Below are positions 33,511 through 45,689 of a stretch of DNA of 64,000 nt, piece after piece (position 1 is the first letter of the stretch; each line of letters starts with the position of its first letter). Where the stretch lies: NCBI RefSeq assembly GCF_030272615.1, contig NC_081415.1:599242144-599306143 (forward strand), given 5' to 3'. This stretch comes from Cryptomeria japonica (lineage: Eukaryota; Streptophyta; Pinopsida; Cupressales; Cupressaceae). The translations under genes were made by a program, and so were the position numbers. The notes beneath the pieces were generated by a model. That model saw only the letters and a program-made list of their open reading frames with translations, searched no databases and was not told the origin of the DNA.

Positions 33511-36500
33511 CAAGTTTAGTGTTGTCAACAATTAAACTTGTTAGAGTAATATTTACCTCATTTATCTCATATCTTCTCATTCCAACTCTTGATAATTTAA
33601 TATACATATTATTAAAGTTTTAATATAAATCTATGCCCATAAACACAACCATTAGTAGAAGGAAAAAAATGTGCCTTTTTCATTTAATAGATCAATTAGG
33701 AGTAAATGAGGTGCATGGATCATTTCTTAGGTCATGTAATCCATGGTAAAACTTGTCATGAGCTCGTCATATTGAAGTATTTTAGTTTATGTAATGACTA
33801 TAATATTAGATCTCTAAAACATCACTCTAATATTGAAAGTTTTTGTAAACCCTTTTTTTCCTAATGTCTTTATACATTTTATTATAGATTTTTCCCTTTT
33901 TTCTAGGAAACATATGTACACCAATAGTTTCAAGAACATAATCATGACATTAATCAAATAACACATAATTTAAATATTTATGGAAAAAAAGGGTGTTAGA
34001 TATTTTTTATGGTAATTATATTTAATAATCTTATTTATTTGATGATTATTATGAATTAATTTAGTATCCACTTCATCAATAAAAAAATCACCTATTAAGA
34101 AAAGATCAACTTATGACAAGGGATTGTGCAATGTCAACTATCTCATTTTTATAACCAAAAGGATACTATTTGAAATTTTGATATCCACTTGATGATAGAT
34201 GAGATTTCAAATATCATGCATCTAGAACATCAACATTGATCTTTCTTACCATTCTATTAAAATGAAGTCAAATGAAAATTAAAAATAAAAATATGCATTT
34301 AGTCATCAAAGAAATGTAGGTTCAAAAATCTTCAACCTACAAAAGAAATTAAAAAAAATGAAACTAAAAAAGAAAGTTTGAACTTAATCAATAGTTATTT
34401 TAGATACTTGAGTTGGAGAAAATTAATATTATTTTTTATTGTTTGATTAGGTGATGGTTAATAATAAATAGAGCCTAATAAACATTAAATTATTAAAGTG
34501 ATATTATTTTTAATTTTTTCATTTAATTGATAGTTTGTAGGGAAAAAAAATGAGATTTTCAACTCAATCAAAAATTGTTCACAATTATTACTTGTTGGAA
34601 AATAAAAATGTTTAATTCTTAAATATTATTTTTTGTTCGCTAACTACATGATGGTTGGATAAAGAAATGTACGTTATTTTTTCAAGTTTTTTAATATAAT
34701 TTATATTATATAAAAAATAATGGGTGATGAGAGAGTGTTAAAATATAAACCATATTTTAAATATATTTGTCATGTAGAGACAAGTCTCTTGTAGGAGACA
34801 TAACTTTTCACTAATGTACCTATTTAAGGATCTTTATATCCAACTATTTGATACACAAAAAATATAGAGAATTTTATTTTTCAAAGAGTGCCTGGAGGGA
34901 TGGAAGTTAAGTTGGAAACTTTCATAACCATTTCCAGACATGCAAAGGGTTTATGCAAACAAGCAATGAATGGTTGCACTCTGCAAATTTTGTTCCACCT
35001 TTGAGACCATTCATAGTTTTGGGAGTGGACATGGACAAAGAGGTGCACCAAGAAGAAGCACAAGTTGGGTGAGACTATATTAAGGACTATTTGTGGAGCA
35101 AGGAGAAAATGTTGTAAGTGTTGGGAATAGAGGAATCAAAGAAAGAAAGAAGTAAGAACATTTTCAAGAAGGAAGATTTCCAGATGCAAGAAGCCAATAG
35201 AGTGACTTTCAGAAGACTAGTATTTTGGTCCTGAAATTCTATGTCATAGGGTTTGTAGTTCTCGTAGGATGATTGTTTCTCTTTTTGTTTATGTTTTTGT
35301 TAGTAGGGTTAGCCTATTCTTTGTTGGATGACTCATCTAATAGACAATCATTCTGGAGTTGGTTGTTTAAGTGGTATGACTGGTATGATCTTGTTTGGTT
35401 GTTGTTTATGAGATATTGATAGTTTAATGTACATATTATTAAAGTTTTAATATAAACATATAGAAAATATTTACCAATCAAAAAATAATATAGATTTGGA
35501 TTTTTTAACTTAATAAGTGCTCAATTGTTTATTATACTTGAGCTAAAAAAATTAAAAATGATAAATTCTTCAATATTATTTTTTGTTCCTTAATTGGGTT
35601 AACTCGATAAAAATTGTTAACCTACAAAAGAAGTATTGTGTTTTTAGCTTATTTGATCATTTATTAACAAAAAACATGGTTAATATTTTGAACTTAAACA
35701 ATTATTTAAAATTCTACAAGATGAAAAATAGAAAAATTGAAATTATTCTATATTGTTTCTTATAATGATTGATTATTAAATGTTCATGAAAAAAATGTAT
35801 TTTTCAACCTACATAAGTATTAGTTCTATTTTATTAGTTGATCATTTATTGATAAAATAAAGTTGGGGTTTTCAACTTAGTTAACAATTGTTTAGGAATC
35901 TTGAGATGTAAAGAAAAAAATCGAGAACCTACAATGTTATTTTTGTTTATTGATTAGTTGATTGTTCATGAAAAAAAGCAAGTTGAAATATACCATCAAT
36001 TTCAACCTACAATACAAATGTATTTTAGTATAGTTTAAGTTTTTGGTTAAGTGGATTGTTTATCAACAAAAAGCCAACTAAATTTTTTACGTTAGTCAAT
36101 TGTTTAAGATTTCTAAGTTGAGAAACTAAATCCGAATAGACTAATTATTGTCAAAGATAACATTTGATTAACATTTAGAAATCAAATCCCTCAATGTTAT
36201 TTTTTTATGCAATGACTACTTGATTTTTCATGAAAGAAATATAGGTTCAAAAAATGATATATTTTACGATTTATAAAACTAATTTTGAGATTCCTAAAGA
36301 TTAAAAGATGGCATTTTTTATTTGCTAAATATTTGTCTATTTAATTGATTCTAAATGTAAGATGAAAATTATAAAAACAAAAAATTATGATCCATCTATT
36401 TTTTTCACTAGACAATATGGGAGCACAAGTCTTTTTGCTGGCCGTTGGACCTCTTCAGCTAAGAGCAAAGACTAATGAATATCCATTCCACCTCATCATT

Positions 36501-37235
36501 AAGAATCATTCAACTTTACCAACAAATCAAAAACCCATTTTTATGTTATAATTCAAAAACAAAAATTAAAAAAACACAACATTAAATTGAACAATGTTCA
36601 TTATTCATGTTGATATGTCCATACATATGAAGCATGCCTTAGGATTCCTCGACGCTAGGCATTTTTTTCTTTATTTCCCCTTTCTCAGCAAACTTCCAAT
36701 TCCTTGTCACTCAATAACACGTAAACTTGCGTGCAGTTTTCAAAAGAATTGCAATTCTCGTTTCTCAGGAACTAACAATATCTTACGCGCGTGCTTATAT
36801 TTTAACTTTTAACTGTCGAACGTAAAGCCAGCAACTTCATATAACATGCATGCGCGTACGTATTGACCTCCACAGTAACATATTTCACAGAAAAACTATA
36901 ATTTTTTATTTAAATATAAACGGAGCAAAATTGGCTCCATCGAAATTAACAAATCACAAAGTTAAGAGCCACAAGCAATTTTCTACACAGAACAGGACAA
37001 TTTCCTCTTTATATTGAAGAAAATTAGAGTTTAAAACCATACACTAATAAGAACATCAGAGTTTAATGATTAAGCTGCATAAATAAGGACAGTATCCTGA
37101 AAAAAAATTACAAATTGCTTCCATCGTTAAAATATTCCTTGTTATGGACGAAGTAGAACTATATTAACAAACAAAAACATAGAATATTGAGTTCAGACAT
37201 ATTATAATCTATCTCCCCGGTTTCTCAACATATTC
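33511..37235. repeat. AT-rich spacer with degenerate, partly tandem ~190-bp repeats
   Basis: Between about 34300 and 36350 a theme recurs five or six times at irregular spacing: (T)CAACTTA..CAATTGTTTA, then GAG/TTGAG, then AATATTATTTTTTGTT, then GATTGTTCATGAAAAAAA. A separate segment (ATACATATTATTAAAGTTTTAATATAAA) occurs at about 33601 and 35428. No gene recognised. The last ~200 bp include the 3' flank of AAA-ATPase 2. Confidence 0.6.
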
Positions 37236-38714
37236 CTATTCTTCTGAAACTTTTGAATTTAAACTGGAATCTTCATCTATTACAGTAACCGGAGGAGATC
37301 CATCTGCAACTGAATTGGCTTCTACACTTTCATTCTCCGGCGAAATTTCATTTTTCACCTCCGCCATTTCCATAGCCCGGCGCAGAGTCTGAATCAGCTT
37401 TTCAAGAGCAGCGGTGGGATTGTCACTTGCCCTCATCATTCCCTCGCTCACATCTGCCGGCGTGATCTGCGCTTCTTTCATCAAAATCTCAACTTTCTCA
37501 AACAAAGGATGATCTTCAATTCCAAGGTAATTTCGAGCAAGAACTTTAAACGCAGGAAAAGTGCAGAAAGACAAATGAATATGCTTATCCATGCGCCCCG
37601 ACCGAAGAAGCGCAGGGTCCAGCCTATCAACATGATTCGTCGTGAAAATAATAATCCTCTCACTGCCACAGCACGACCACAAACCATCTGTAAAATTCAA
37701 AACCCCAGACAAAGTAACCTTACTTTCCTCACTGCCGCTCTCATCTTTCGCAGGGTTTTTCTCATCTTTGCTCTCTTTCTTCGCCTTCTTTTTCCTGTCG
37801 GACAAATCCAGTGAGCAGTCGATGTCCTCAATCACAAGAACAGACTTATTTGTAGTCCCAATAAGAAGCTTCCTCAGTTCGGTGTTGCTCTTAACCTCGG
37901 TTAACTCCAGATCATAAATGTCATACTCGAGAAAATTCGAAATAGCAGCAATCATACTCGATTTCCCGGTGCCCGGGGGGCCGTAGAGCAAATACCCCCG
38001 TTTCCAGGCACGGCCGACCTTCTTATAATACTTTTCCCCCTGAGAAAACTTTCTGAGATCCTGCATAATGTCATGCTTTACCTCCGGGTCAAGAGCCAGG
38101 GTTTCGAACGTCGCAGGGTGCTCGAAAACCACCGGCGTCCAAACGCGGTTTCTGTCCTCGTATGAATGCGACTTTGGACCTTTATTTGTGTAAATCTTCC
38201 GGTGACGGTTTTTCAGCTCCATGATCTTGGCCTCTGCAATTACATGCGGCAGATAGGATTGAAATATCCTGGCTTTGTTCTTCTTGTGGAATGTGAGCTC
38301 GAAGTAGCGCTTTTCGTCGGAGACGTTATACCAGGAGAAAAGAGGCTGCTTTAACTCTCTGCTACGGAAAGTCCACCAGGCTTTAACGCCCTGAAATTCG
38401 TCAATAATTTGTTGCCTTTTGTCCATGGTGAAGGTAAAAGCCTTGTCATTTTTGGGCTTGCTGAGCTTCAATCTGGTGGCGGCAGAAGAAGATAGCATGC
38501 TTAAATAAATTTGCACTGATTCGTAAAGATCACTGACCTTGATGCCTTCGTTCTCCTCAATGACTAGAGTGATGTAGGAAGACAGAAATCGCGAAAGCCT
38601 GCGCAGTAGATCTGTGGAATATTCGTAGAGCTCGGGAGGGAGGAACTCCCTGGCCATTGTTCCCATAAAAATTATGGCTGCCATGAGCGTCCCGAGATTC
38701 GACCACATCTCCAT
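37236..38714 (-). CDS. BCS1-like AAA-ATPase, copy 2
   Basis: Intact, intronless 492-codon frame from ATG 38714 (MEMWSNLGTL). Domain order is as in copy 1: N-terminal anchor MAAIIFMGTM, AAA-associated domain, Walker A GPPGTGKS (245-252), Walker B VLVIEDID, Lys/Glu-rich insert, GVLNFTDGLWSCCG, FTTN, ALLRSGRMD and a conserved C-terminal ITPADVSEGMMRAS. The tail is acidic and Ser-rich. It is closer to copy 3 than to copy 1: both carry SxEDRNRVWTPVVFEHPATFE, absent from copy 1, and their 3' flanks align. A TATA-like GTTATAAGC on the minus strand (38772-38764) lies 50 bp before the ATG. No defects were seen, so it is probably functional. Confidence 0.95.
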   Translation of the reverse strand: MEMWSNLGTLMAAIIFMGTMAREFLPPELYEYSTDLLRRLSRFLSSYITLVIEENEGIKVSDLYESVQIYLSMLSSSAATRLKLSKPKNDKAFTFTMDKRQQIIDEFQGVKAWWTFRSRELKQPLFSWYNVSDEKRYFELTFHKKNKARIFQSYLPHVIAEAKIMELKNRHRKIYTNKGPKSHSYEDRNRVWTPVVFEHPATFETLALDPEVKHDIMQDLRKFSQGEKYYKKVGRAWKRGYLLYGPPGTGKSSMIAAISNFLEYDIYDLELTEVKSNTELRKLLIGTTNKSVLVIEDIDCSLDLSDRKKKAKKESKDEKNPAKDESGSEESKVTLSGVLNFTDGLWSCCGSERIIIFTTNHVDRLDPALLRSGRMDKHIHLSFCTFPAFKVLARNYLGIEDHPLFEKVEILMKEAQITPADVSEGMMRASDNPTAALEKLIQTLRRAMEMAEVKNEISPENESVEANSVADGSPPVTVIDEDSSLNSKVSEE

Positions 38715-38763
38715 TGCCAATTTTTTGGGGGTTTGCCTTGCGATTAGGGTTCACAGTAAAGAA

Positions 38764-38772
38764 GCTTATAAC
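38764..38772 (-). promoter_or_regulatory. TATA-like element upstream of AAA-ATPase 2
   Basis: GTTATAAGC on the minus strand, 50 bp upstream of the start codon. Copy 3 has a comparable element at nearly the same distance. Confidence 0.45.
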
Positions 38773-39640
38773 AATGGAAAATTCATTAAATAATTCATGA
38801 CGACGCCACTGCAGCGGTCATGGCGCAGTGGGTGAGAGCATGCAATTATAATGCGATTGGTTGTTACTCCTTCCGCGTGCATTTCTGTTTCAGTAGGTGC
38901 TTACCTGGTAAGATAAGACAATTACGAATTGCATTAACTATGCATTCTGTCAAAAGAAACGCCGACCAGTGACTACACTAGGACGAACGCGTGAATTGGT
39001 AAACGATAAAATTATTAGTTTTAAAACCTTTTAAAAACTTACTATTAAGTATTTAGAGGTTTGAAGCTTTCATTTTTTATTATTTCCTTTATTATTAAAA
39101 TATCATTTATAAATAAAAAATTAAATCGTGAATGTATGCAAAAGTAATTTCACATTAGACCATTTTCTTTAATATTCAAGGTGTATTTCAATTTTTTATT
39201 ATAAAATATAAGGGAAGTTTTAAGAAGACTAATAGGGCTTGAGAGTAAATTTATTATTTTCAATTGAACTAAGTTTCTCTTTTGAAATGTTCATGGCCTT
39301 TCAAGATTCTACGGTAAACAAAAGGCTCCTAATTTTTTCAGTAATTTAATATTTTATTTAATTGTCATTATATTGATACCTCAAATCCCTTGTTATTGAT
39401 ACTGAGGGTGTGTCTAGATTTTTTTTAATACCATTATGATAAAAGATACAATGCAGAAGATTAATTGTTGACTCATTGCTACCATAATATTCTTACTATC
39501 CTCTTTTCTTATACCTAACTCCTGTAAACATTTTTTCTTTTTTTTTTTTGTTTAAGATAAGTGCTATCATTTATGGGGATAGCTCCCTATATTGCTTGAA
39601 ATCATGGAAATTACATACGATTATAGATACATAAACATAT
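38773..39640. other. AT-rich spacer upstream of AAA-ATPase 2
   Basis: Nothing recognised beyond the likely promoter near 38800-38900, which is less AT-rich than the rest. Confidence 0.5.
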
Positions 39641-39650
39641 CAATCCCTCT

Positions 39651-39959
39651 GTGCACATATATCCAACATTACATAAAAGAACCAAAAAGTTATCAGCCCA
39701 CTTTTACCCATATATACCCTGCACTTATACCGACACTATCCATAAATTACACATGCCCCCCGATGGCTTGATAGATCACTACAGCAAATTCACCAATACC
39801 AATAGCACTGCGGGTGGAATTCTCCAGGAGCCACCAATCGTTCGACTCGGTTACCCTTCGGAAGGGTTCCAAGTTTCCATTAAAAACCGCGCACCTAAAA
39901 ATCTCCCGTGCCTCAACTCCCGTAAACATTTTGAATCGGTGCAACATGAATTTTCTTAA
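39651..39959 (+). other. Coding-like fragment, family unknown
   Basis: A GC-richer patch (about 39740-39950) is open on both strands: 103 codons on plus, about 66 on minus (39947-39747). Both products have balanced, protein-like composition. It may be an exon or gene relic; I cannot assign it or choose the strand. Confidence 0.3.
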
Positions 39960-42661
39960 TAGATCAAATACTTTGTGGTTGAGTGAACTACTTATTTTGA
40001 TATATTACAAGAATAATCTAATAGGATTCCAAATAACTTGAGGCCTTGTATAACTCTTCACTAGCACATTATGAATTTGGATGTCATGAATAAAGAATAA
40101 TAATAATTTTTTTTGGTAATGATTACTTGAAATTAGATTATACACTCAAAACATAATTTTTCTATTCTAAAATTTTTTAGTAGATTTTAACTTTTCTCAC
40201 CCAAATTTAACTCTTGCATTCAAGAGCAACTCAATCAATGAACATACCAAATTTCATTTATAAATGAAAAATTATTCAAAAAAATTATTTGGAATTAAAA
40301 AAACTCGAAAAAAAAAGTGAGATCCATTATAATTTAATTTATTGACATGCATGCAAATGTAAGTAAAGAGTTTAAAGAAATTATTTGGTATTTTGAATAG
40401 TTTATAGGACCATATGATGAGAGTATGTGGACCTAGATTAATAAGGGTTCATTCTTAAAATATGGTTATCATATGTGCATAGAGGAGGGTTCTTAATAAT
40501 TATTATTTGTGTCTATTTATAAAACTTCAACTAATTCTCTAATTGACACTTATAAGTTTGCACATATAAATTCATACATGAATGTCCCTTGCTTATCATA
40601 TAATAAAGTCTATATTTTATATAGACTTATTAGATGTTTATAATGCCACATTATTAACACTACCAACCATATTTTATAATCTTTTTATGTCCATTAATTC
40701 ACTAGTATCACACCATTAAGAGGTATGCATTTATCTTAAACCTAATTTTCAACATCACTTTCATGTAAGCTATATTCTCTTAGACTAAAATATAGGCAGT
40801 TATGACCAAGGGTGATCAAGGGTGAAGAAATAATAATAGGAAGGATTGGGCTCTCCATGGAAAAATCTATGTTTATTATGGAAAATGGTCAAAATATTAG
40901 GGTTTATGTCTTTTGTCACTTCTCTAAAACATATTTTTATTATATACAAGATAATTTGGATGGATGTCAAACACAACCAGAGACTTTTTCTAGTAATGAA
41001 CAATTTTTTTTTTTTTCTATTCTAACTAATATATTATAAAAAAATTTATTAACAATAGTTTTCATAGACTTTCGTTAATCATGGTTTTCATTTATTTTTC
41101 TATACATTTTTTATATTCTTATACAACTATAACTTGTAATACATAGTTATATGTCTATTGTATTGTATGTGTATATAAAATTGTATGCATAAAAAATATT
41201 AAATTCAAGGAGTTCTATTTTCATTTTATATATGTGTGTGTGTGTGTGTGTGTGCATTTTGTTGATTATAACTATATATGAGATTTTTTGGTTGAGGTCT
41301 TTTGGGTGATTTTTCTTGGTTGATATGTAACCATAATTTTTTATATTGTTGTATATGCAAATTTATAAGTGTATAAATGTGTTATAAACTACACTTATCA
41401 TAGTTTTAGAAATTTGACTTAATCTAACATCATCATATTGTAAGTGTAGTTACTCACCCATAGTGTGTTAAGAGTGTCAAATTACCATAAACAGGAAAAA
41501 TTGAGTCTTAAAAATTTGAAAATGTCATTTAATTTTGATTTCTACCATATTTCTATGCGTCTTGAACTTTTAGACTCTAATACATACTTACAAGCTTCAA
41601 ACTTCTAAACTCCAAGGCATCTCTAGACTCAATGAGACTTCTAAGATATAAAATAGGTCTCTGACCTTTTAATGTCCTATTTATTTTTGGATTCCACCAT
41701 ATTTATAGATCTAGGGCCAAGATATTGGATTTTTAAACTCTAACACAGATCTATAGTACTTCAACATTTTAGAGACTATTGCATAAATCTACATCAATCC
41801 AAACTTTAAAAATCCACAATAATTTTGCACTTTGCAAAACATATATGGTCTATGTCATGTCACTATAGCACCACTTGGTCTTTGCCAACAACACCAAGAC
41901 CTTTGTAATACTTTAAAATGGTGATTTTTTGCATAACTCAACACTGACATTTTTAGTATCATCTATAATGATGAAAGTTAACAAAGGGAATCATGGATCC
42001 CTTGGATCTATATGTAGCATTATTAAATATCATATATAACAATAAAAACAAAAAGATAAATAAATAGGAGGAATATTTTATTCATATAAAAATAAATAAA
42101 GTAGTATAGATATCTTAAATACATATATCTAAATAAATGTCGAGAGATAAATTATTTTATTTACTACATACATATCCTACTTATTTTAGAAGTACCATAA
42201 ATTAATAAATATTAATATTTTTATGTATAAACCACTATCAAATTTAAAATAAGAAGTAAGAGTTTTTGTTAACAAATTTGTGTCATTGCACTCTATCTCT
42301 TAGCATTAGTTATCACTTTCCTTTCTCCTTTATTTTATTACTTTTAGGCTCCCCGAAAGTATTCCTTAAGTCTACACAATTCAGTCTTCTCACATCTCCA
42401 TTGTCCTTTCATTTTTTTATGTTTTCTTAATAGCCTAAACTTCATCATTCCTACTATAGCTTTGTAATTTGCTTAATTTTAAGCCCTCCTCTTACTCTAC
42501 ATCCTAAATGACCTTTAACCTGACCCTTTTTTCCAACACTTATCTAGAAAAGCATATTTTATGAAAAAAAAATTCACAAGCCATAAACTGTAAATTGATT
42601 TAATGTGCACAAATCAAATTCAAGCATTAAATTTGTCATATCAAAAACATTATGCGAAAAT
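39960..42661. other. AT-rich spacer, no gene seen
   Basis: Homopolymer-rich sequence with one (TG)n tract at about 41232-41252. Short frames only. Confidence 0.6.
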
Positions 42662-42679
42662 AAAAAATTGAAACCAAAT

Positions 42680-43084
42680 AGGGTTCATCCTATAGTGTGA
42701 TGATTAAATGGTTGCATTGTTAATGGTGCAACCAAGGTTGAAATCCTCGCTTGGCTCACATGGCGTTCATGCTAGTTATGGGCTATCATTATGGACATGT
42801 TGTTGGTGGCAAGAGATATAAGGTAGACATGTTGGAGGATGTTCTGTTGGTGGAGGAGAGACAAGAGGAGTAATGAACAACCAGGTGTTAATGCCAAGAA
42901 GAAGAAGGATGACCGAGTGTCAATGTTGGGGATGAGGCCCCATGTTTGTGGCCTCACCTAGAGCTAATGCCATCCTCACATTTGTTAGTGTTAGTGTTGG
43001 GTCGAGGCCCCCCATTTGTAGCCTCACCCAAAGCTAGGGCCAGGCTAAAAATCCTAATGCGTTGATCCAACTATATCGATAAAA
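42680..43084 (+). mobile_element. SINE with tRNA-like head and target duplication
   Basis: About 405 bp ending in an A-run. It is flanked by TTGAAACCAAAT at 42668-42679 and 43091-43102; upstream A residues may extend the duplication to 18 bp. The head has a degenerate pol III promoter: an A-box-like stretch at 42693-42711 and a B-box-like GGTTGAAATCC at 42736-42746. The body contains an internal duplication (GAGGCCCCATGTTTG / GAGGCCCCCCATTTG, about 75 bp apart). No reverse transcriptase is encoded, as expected for a SINE. Confidence 0.8.
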
Positions 43085-43102
43085 AAAAAATTGAAACCAA
43101 AT

Positions 43103-44175
43103 TATTTTTTTATTAAAATTGACAAAATAATTTTAGATTATCTTCCAAATAACTCTACTTTTTCTTAATCTTCTACTTTAAAATCCAAATCTCCAAATTT
43201 ATATATTAAAGAAAAATTGTCAATTTTTTTTTAAAGAAACTCCAACATAATATTTATAAAAACACAATATTTGATAATAAAAAATTACAAATTCAATTGT
43301 ACTTAATTGCTTGATAATCTAAAATTAAATACGTTTGAAGAAAATTATTACTGAAAAGTTTGGTAAATCGTTCATAATATGAGCAACGTTATAACTCTGA
43401 GTCGCCATCAAATTTTACCTTTCTTACCACATCTGACTCATGAGTTTACTGCCTTTAAACTATATATGTGAACACACTTACATTGACATCCACAATTTAT
43501 TTATATTTGACGGTCAAAAATTAAAATGTAAATAGAGACGATCAGATAAAAAACTAAAATAACTCTGTGATGTGGTAAGATGTCACATCCACAAAGAAAA
43601 TGTAAGAATTGCTTGTGTGAAACGTTCGGGAGTGAGCTTCACGGAAAGAATGTCGTTGAACTTACGAGAGAAGTTACGTATCAATTATTTCAAATGGTTT
43701 TACACTTGTAAATAGTTACTGTATAATTAAAACGCACAGAGCAGATCTGATCGAGTTATTTTAAATAAAATATTAATAAATTTTTAATATAAAAATAAAA
43801 ATACATAAAAAAACAACTGATTATATATAAAATCCGTGAATTAAATATGAAATTCTCCCAATTATATATGAAATCTGTCAGTTTATAAAAATTCTTCACA
43901 CAAAGCTTTCAGAAAAATTTAACGGATTAGGAAAAATTTCTTTCTGTACCGAATAAAATTAGAAATTAAAACCATACACTAATAAGAACAACGGAGTTTA
44001 ATTATTAAGCTGCATAAATAGGGATTTTATCCTAAAAACATATTACAAATTATTTTTCACGGGGGTGAGTTTTTCCTTATCATCGACGGGAATAACCAAG
44101 CACGGACTAGTACTATCTTAAGAAACAAAACATACGATATTTACTCCAAATACATTCCTACTGTTCTGAAAATTT
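43103..44175. other. Spacer and 3' flank of AAA-ATPase 3
   Basis: AT-rich, no ORF. Bases 43967-44095 align with 37019-37147, the 3' flank of AAA-ATPase 2, so the duplication that made copies 2 and 3 reached past the coding sequence. Confidence 0.7.
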
Positions 44176-45639
44176 TCAATTTGAACAGGAATCTTCACTT
44201 ATAGCAGCCGCCGAAGGAGTTTCCTCTGAATCGTCGTCTACACTTTCAGTCGCCGGCGAAATTTCATTTTTCACGGCAGCCTTTTCCACTATAGGCCGGC
44301 GCAGAGCCTGAATCAGCTTTTCGAGAGCAGCAGTTGGATCGTCACTCGCCCTCATCAATTGCTCTGTCACATCTGCCGGCGTCATCTGCGCTTCTCTCAT
44401 CAAAACCTCAACTTGTTCAAACAAAGGATGATCTTCAACAACACCAAGATAATTTCGAGCGAGAACTTTAAACGCAGGAAAAGTACAGAAAGACAGATGA
44501 ATGTGCTTATCCATGCGCCCCGACCGAAGAAGCGCAGGGTCCAGCCTATCAACATGATTTGTCGTAAAAATAATGATTCTTTCGCTGCCGCAGCACGACC
44601 ACAAACCGTCAGTAAAATTCAAAACCCCAGATAAAGTAACCTGACCTTCTTCACTTTCTTTCTCATCTTTGGCAGGGTTTTGCTCTTCCTTGCTCTCTTT
44701 CTTCACCTTCTTTTTCCGGTCCGTCAGATCCAGCGAGCAGTCGATGTCCTCAATCACAATAACAGACTTATTCGTAGTCCCGATCAAAAGCTTCCTCAGC
44801 TCATTGTTGCTCTTAACCCCAGTTAATTCTAGATCATAAATGTCGTACTCGAGAAAATTAGCAATAGCAGCGATCATACTCGATTTTCCGGTGCCGGGCG
44901 GGCCGAAGAGCAAATACCCCCGTTTCCAGGCACGACCGACCTTCTTATAATACTTTTCCCTCTGAGAAAACTTTGTGAGGTCCTCCATTATGTCATCCTT
45001 TACCTCGGGGTCAAGAGCCACGGTTTCGAACGTCGCAGGGTGCTCGAAAACCACCGGCGTCCAAACGCGGTTTCTGTCCTCGAACGAATCCGATTTACCA
45101 CCTTTGTTGGTGTAAATCTTGCGGTGCCGGTTCCTCAACTCCATAATTTTGGCCTCTGCAATTACATGCGGCAGATAGGATTCAAATATCGTGGCTTTGT
45201 CCTTCTTGTGGAATGTGAGCTCGAACTGGCGCTTTTCACCACAGACGTCATAGGGGAAGCCAGACTGCTTTAACTCTCTGCTACGGAGACTCCACCAGGC
45301 TTGGACGCCGTGAAATTCGTCCAAGATTTGTTGGCTTTTGTCCATGGTGTATGTAAATGCCTTGGCATTTTTGGGCCTGCTGAGCTTCAATCTGGCGGCA
45401 CCGGAAGATGATCTGGTGCTCAAATAAATCTGCACCGATTCGTAAACATCGCTGACCTTGAAACCTTCGTTCTCCTCAATGACTAGAATGATGTAGAAAG
45501 ACAGAAATCGTGAGAGCCTTCTGAATAGCTCTCTGAAATATTCTAAGATTTCGGGAGGGAGGTACTCCCTGGCCATTGTTCCCATGAAAAAAATGGCAGT
45601 CGTGAGCGTCCCGACATTCAACCACGTCTCCATTGCCAT
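44176..45639 (-). CDS. BCS1-like AAA-ATPase, copy 3
   Basis: Intact, intronless 487-codon frame from ATG 45639 (MAMETWLNVGTL). The N-terminal anchor is TTAIFFMGTM, with Walker A GPPGTGKS (246-253, preceded by LLF where the other copies have LLY). Then come Walker B VIVIEDID, GVLNFTDGLWSCCG, FTTN and ALLRSGRMD. The frame continues open 10 codons upstream without an ATG, so the start chosen matches the paralogues. Differences from copy 2 include one extra residue in LGVVEDHPLF and a changed segment at KQSGFPYDVCGEKRQF. Role as for copy 1: membrane-anchored AAA+ ATPase, substrate unknown. No damage visible. Confidence 0.95.
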   Translation of the reverse strand: MAMETWLNVGTLTTAIFFMGTMAREYLPPEILEYFRELFRRLSRFLSFYIILVIEENEGFKVSDVYESVQIYLSTRSSSGAARLKLSRPKNAKAFTYTMDKSQQILDEFHGVQAWWSLRSRELKQSGFPYDVCGEKRQFELTFHKKDKATIFESYLPHVIAEAKIMELRNRHRKIYTNKGGKSDSFEDRNRVWTPVVFEHPATFETVALDPEVKDDIMEDLTKFSQREKYYKKVGRAWKRGYLLFGPPGTGKSSMIAAIANFLEYDIYDLELTGVKSNNELRKLLIGTTNKSVIVIEDIDCSLDLTDRKKKVKKESKEEQNPAKDEKESEEGQVTLSGVLNFTDGLWSCCGSERIIIFTTNHVDRLDPALLRSGRMDKHIHLSFCTFPAFKVLARNYLGVVEDHPLFEQVEVLMREAQMTPADVTEQLMRASDDPTAALEKLIQALRRPIVEKAAVKNEISPATESVDDDSEETPSAAAISEDSCSN

Positions 45640-45678
45640 TCTGTAGGATTGGCTGAGAGCAGAGCTCACAGCAAAAGA

Positions 45679-45689
45679 ATCTTTATAGC
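45679..45689 (-). promoter_or_regulatory. TATA box upstream of AAA-ATPase 3
   Basis: GCTATAAAGAT on the minus strand about 45 bp before the start codon; a better match to consensus than the copy 2 element. Confidence 0.55.

Noticed and set aside
37481-38354. Plus-strand and alternate-frame ORFs across the AAA-ATPase genes (also 20132-21247 and 44359-45273)
   Set aside because: They are shadow frames of the intact minus-strand ATPases and repeat in all three copies.
38715-38754. Extended N-termini of the ATPases upstream of the chosen ATGs
   Set aside because: The upstream codons begin with TTG or GTG only, differ among the three copies, and the shared MEMW/METW start is an ATG.
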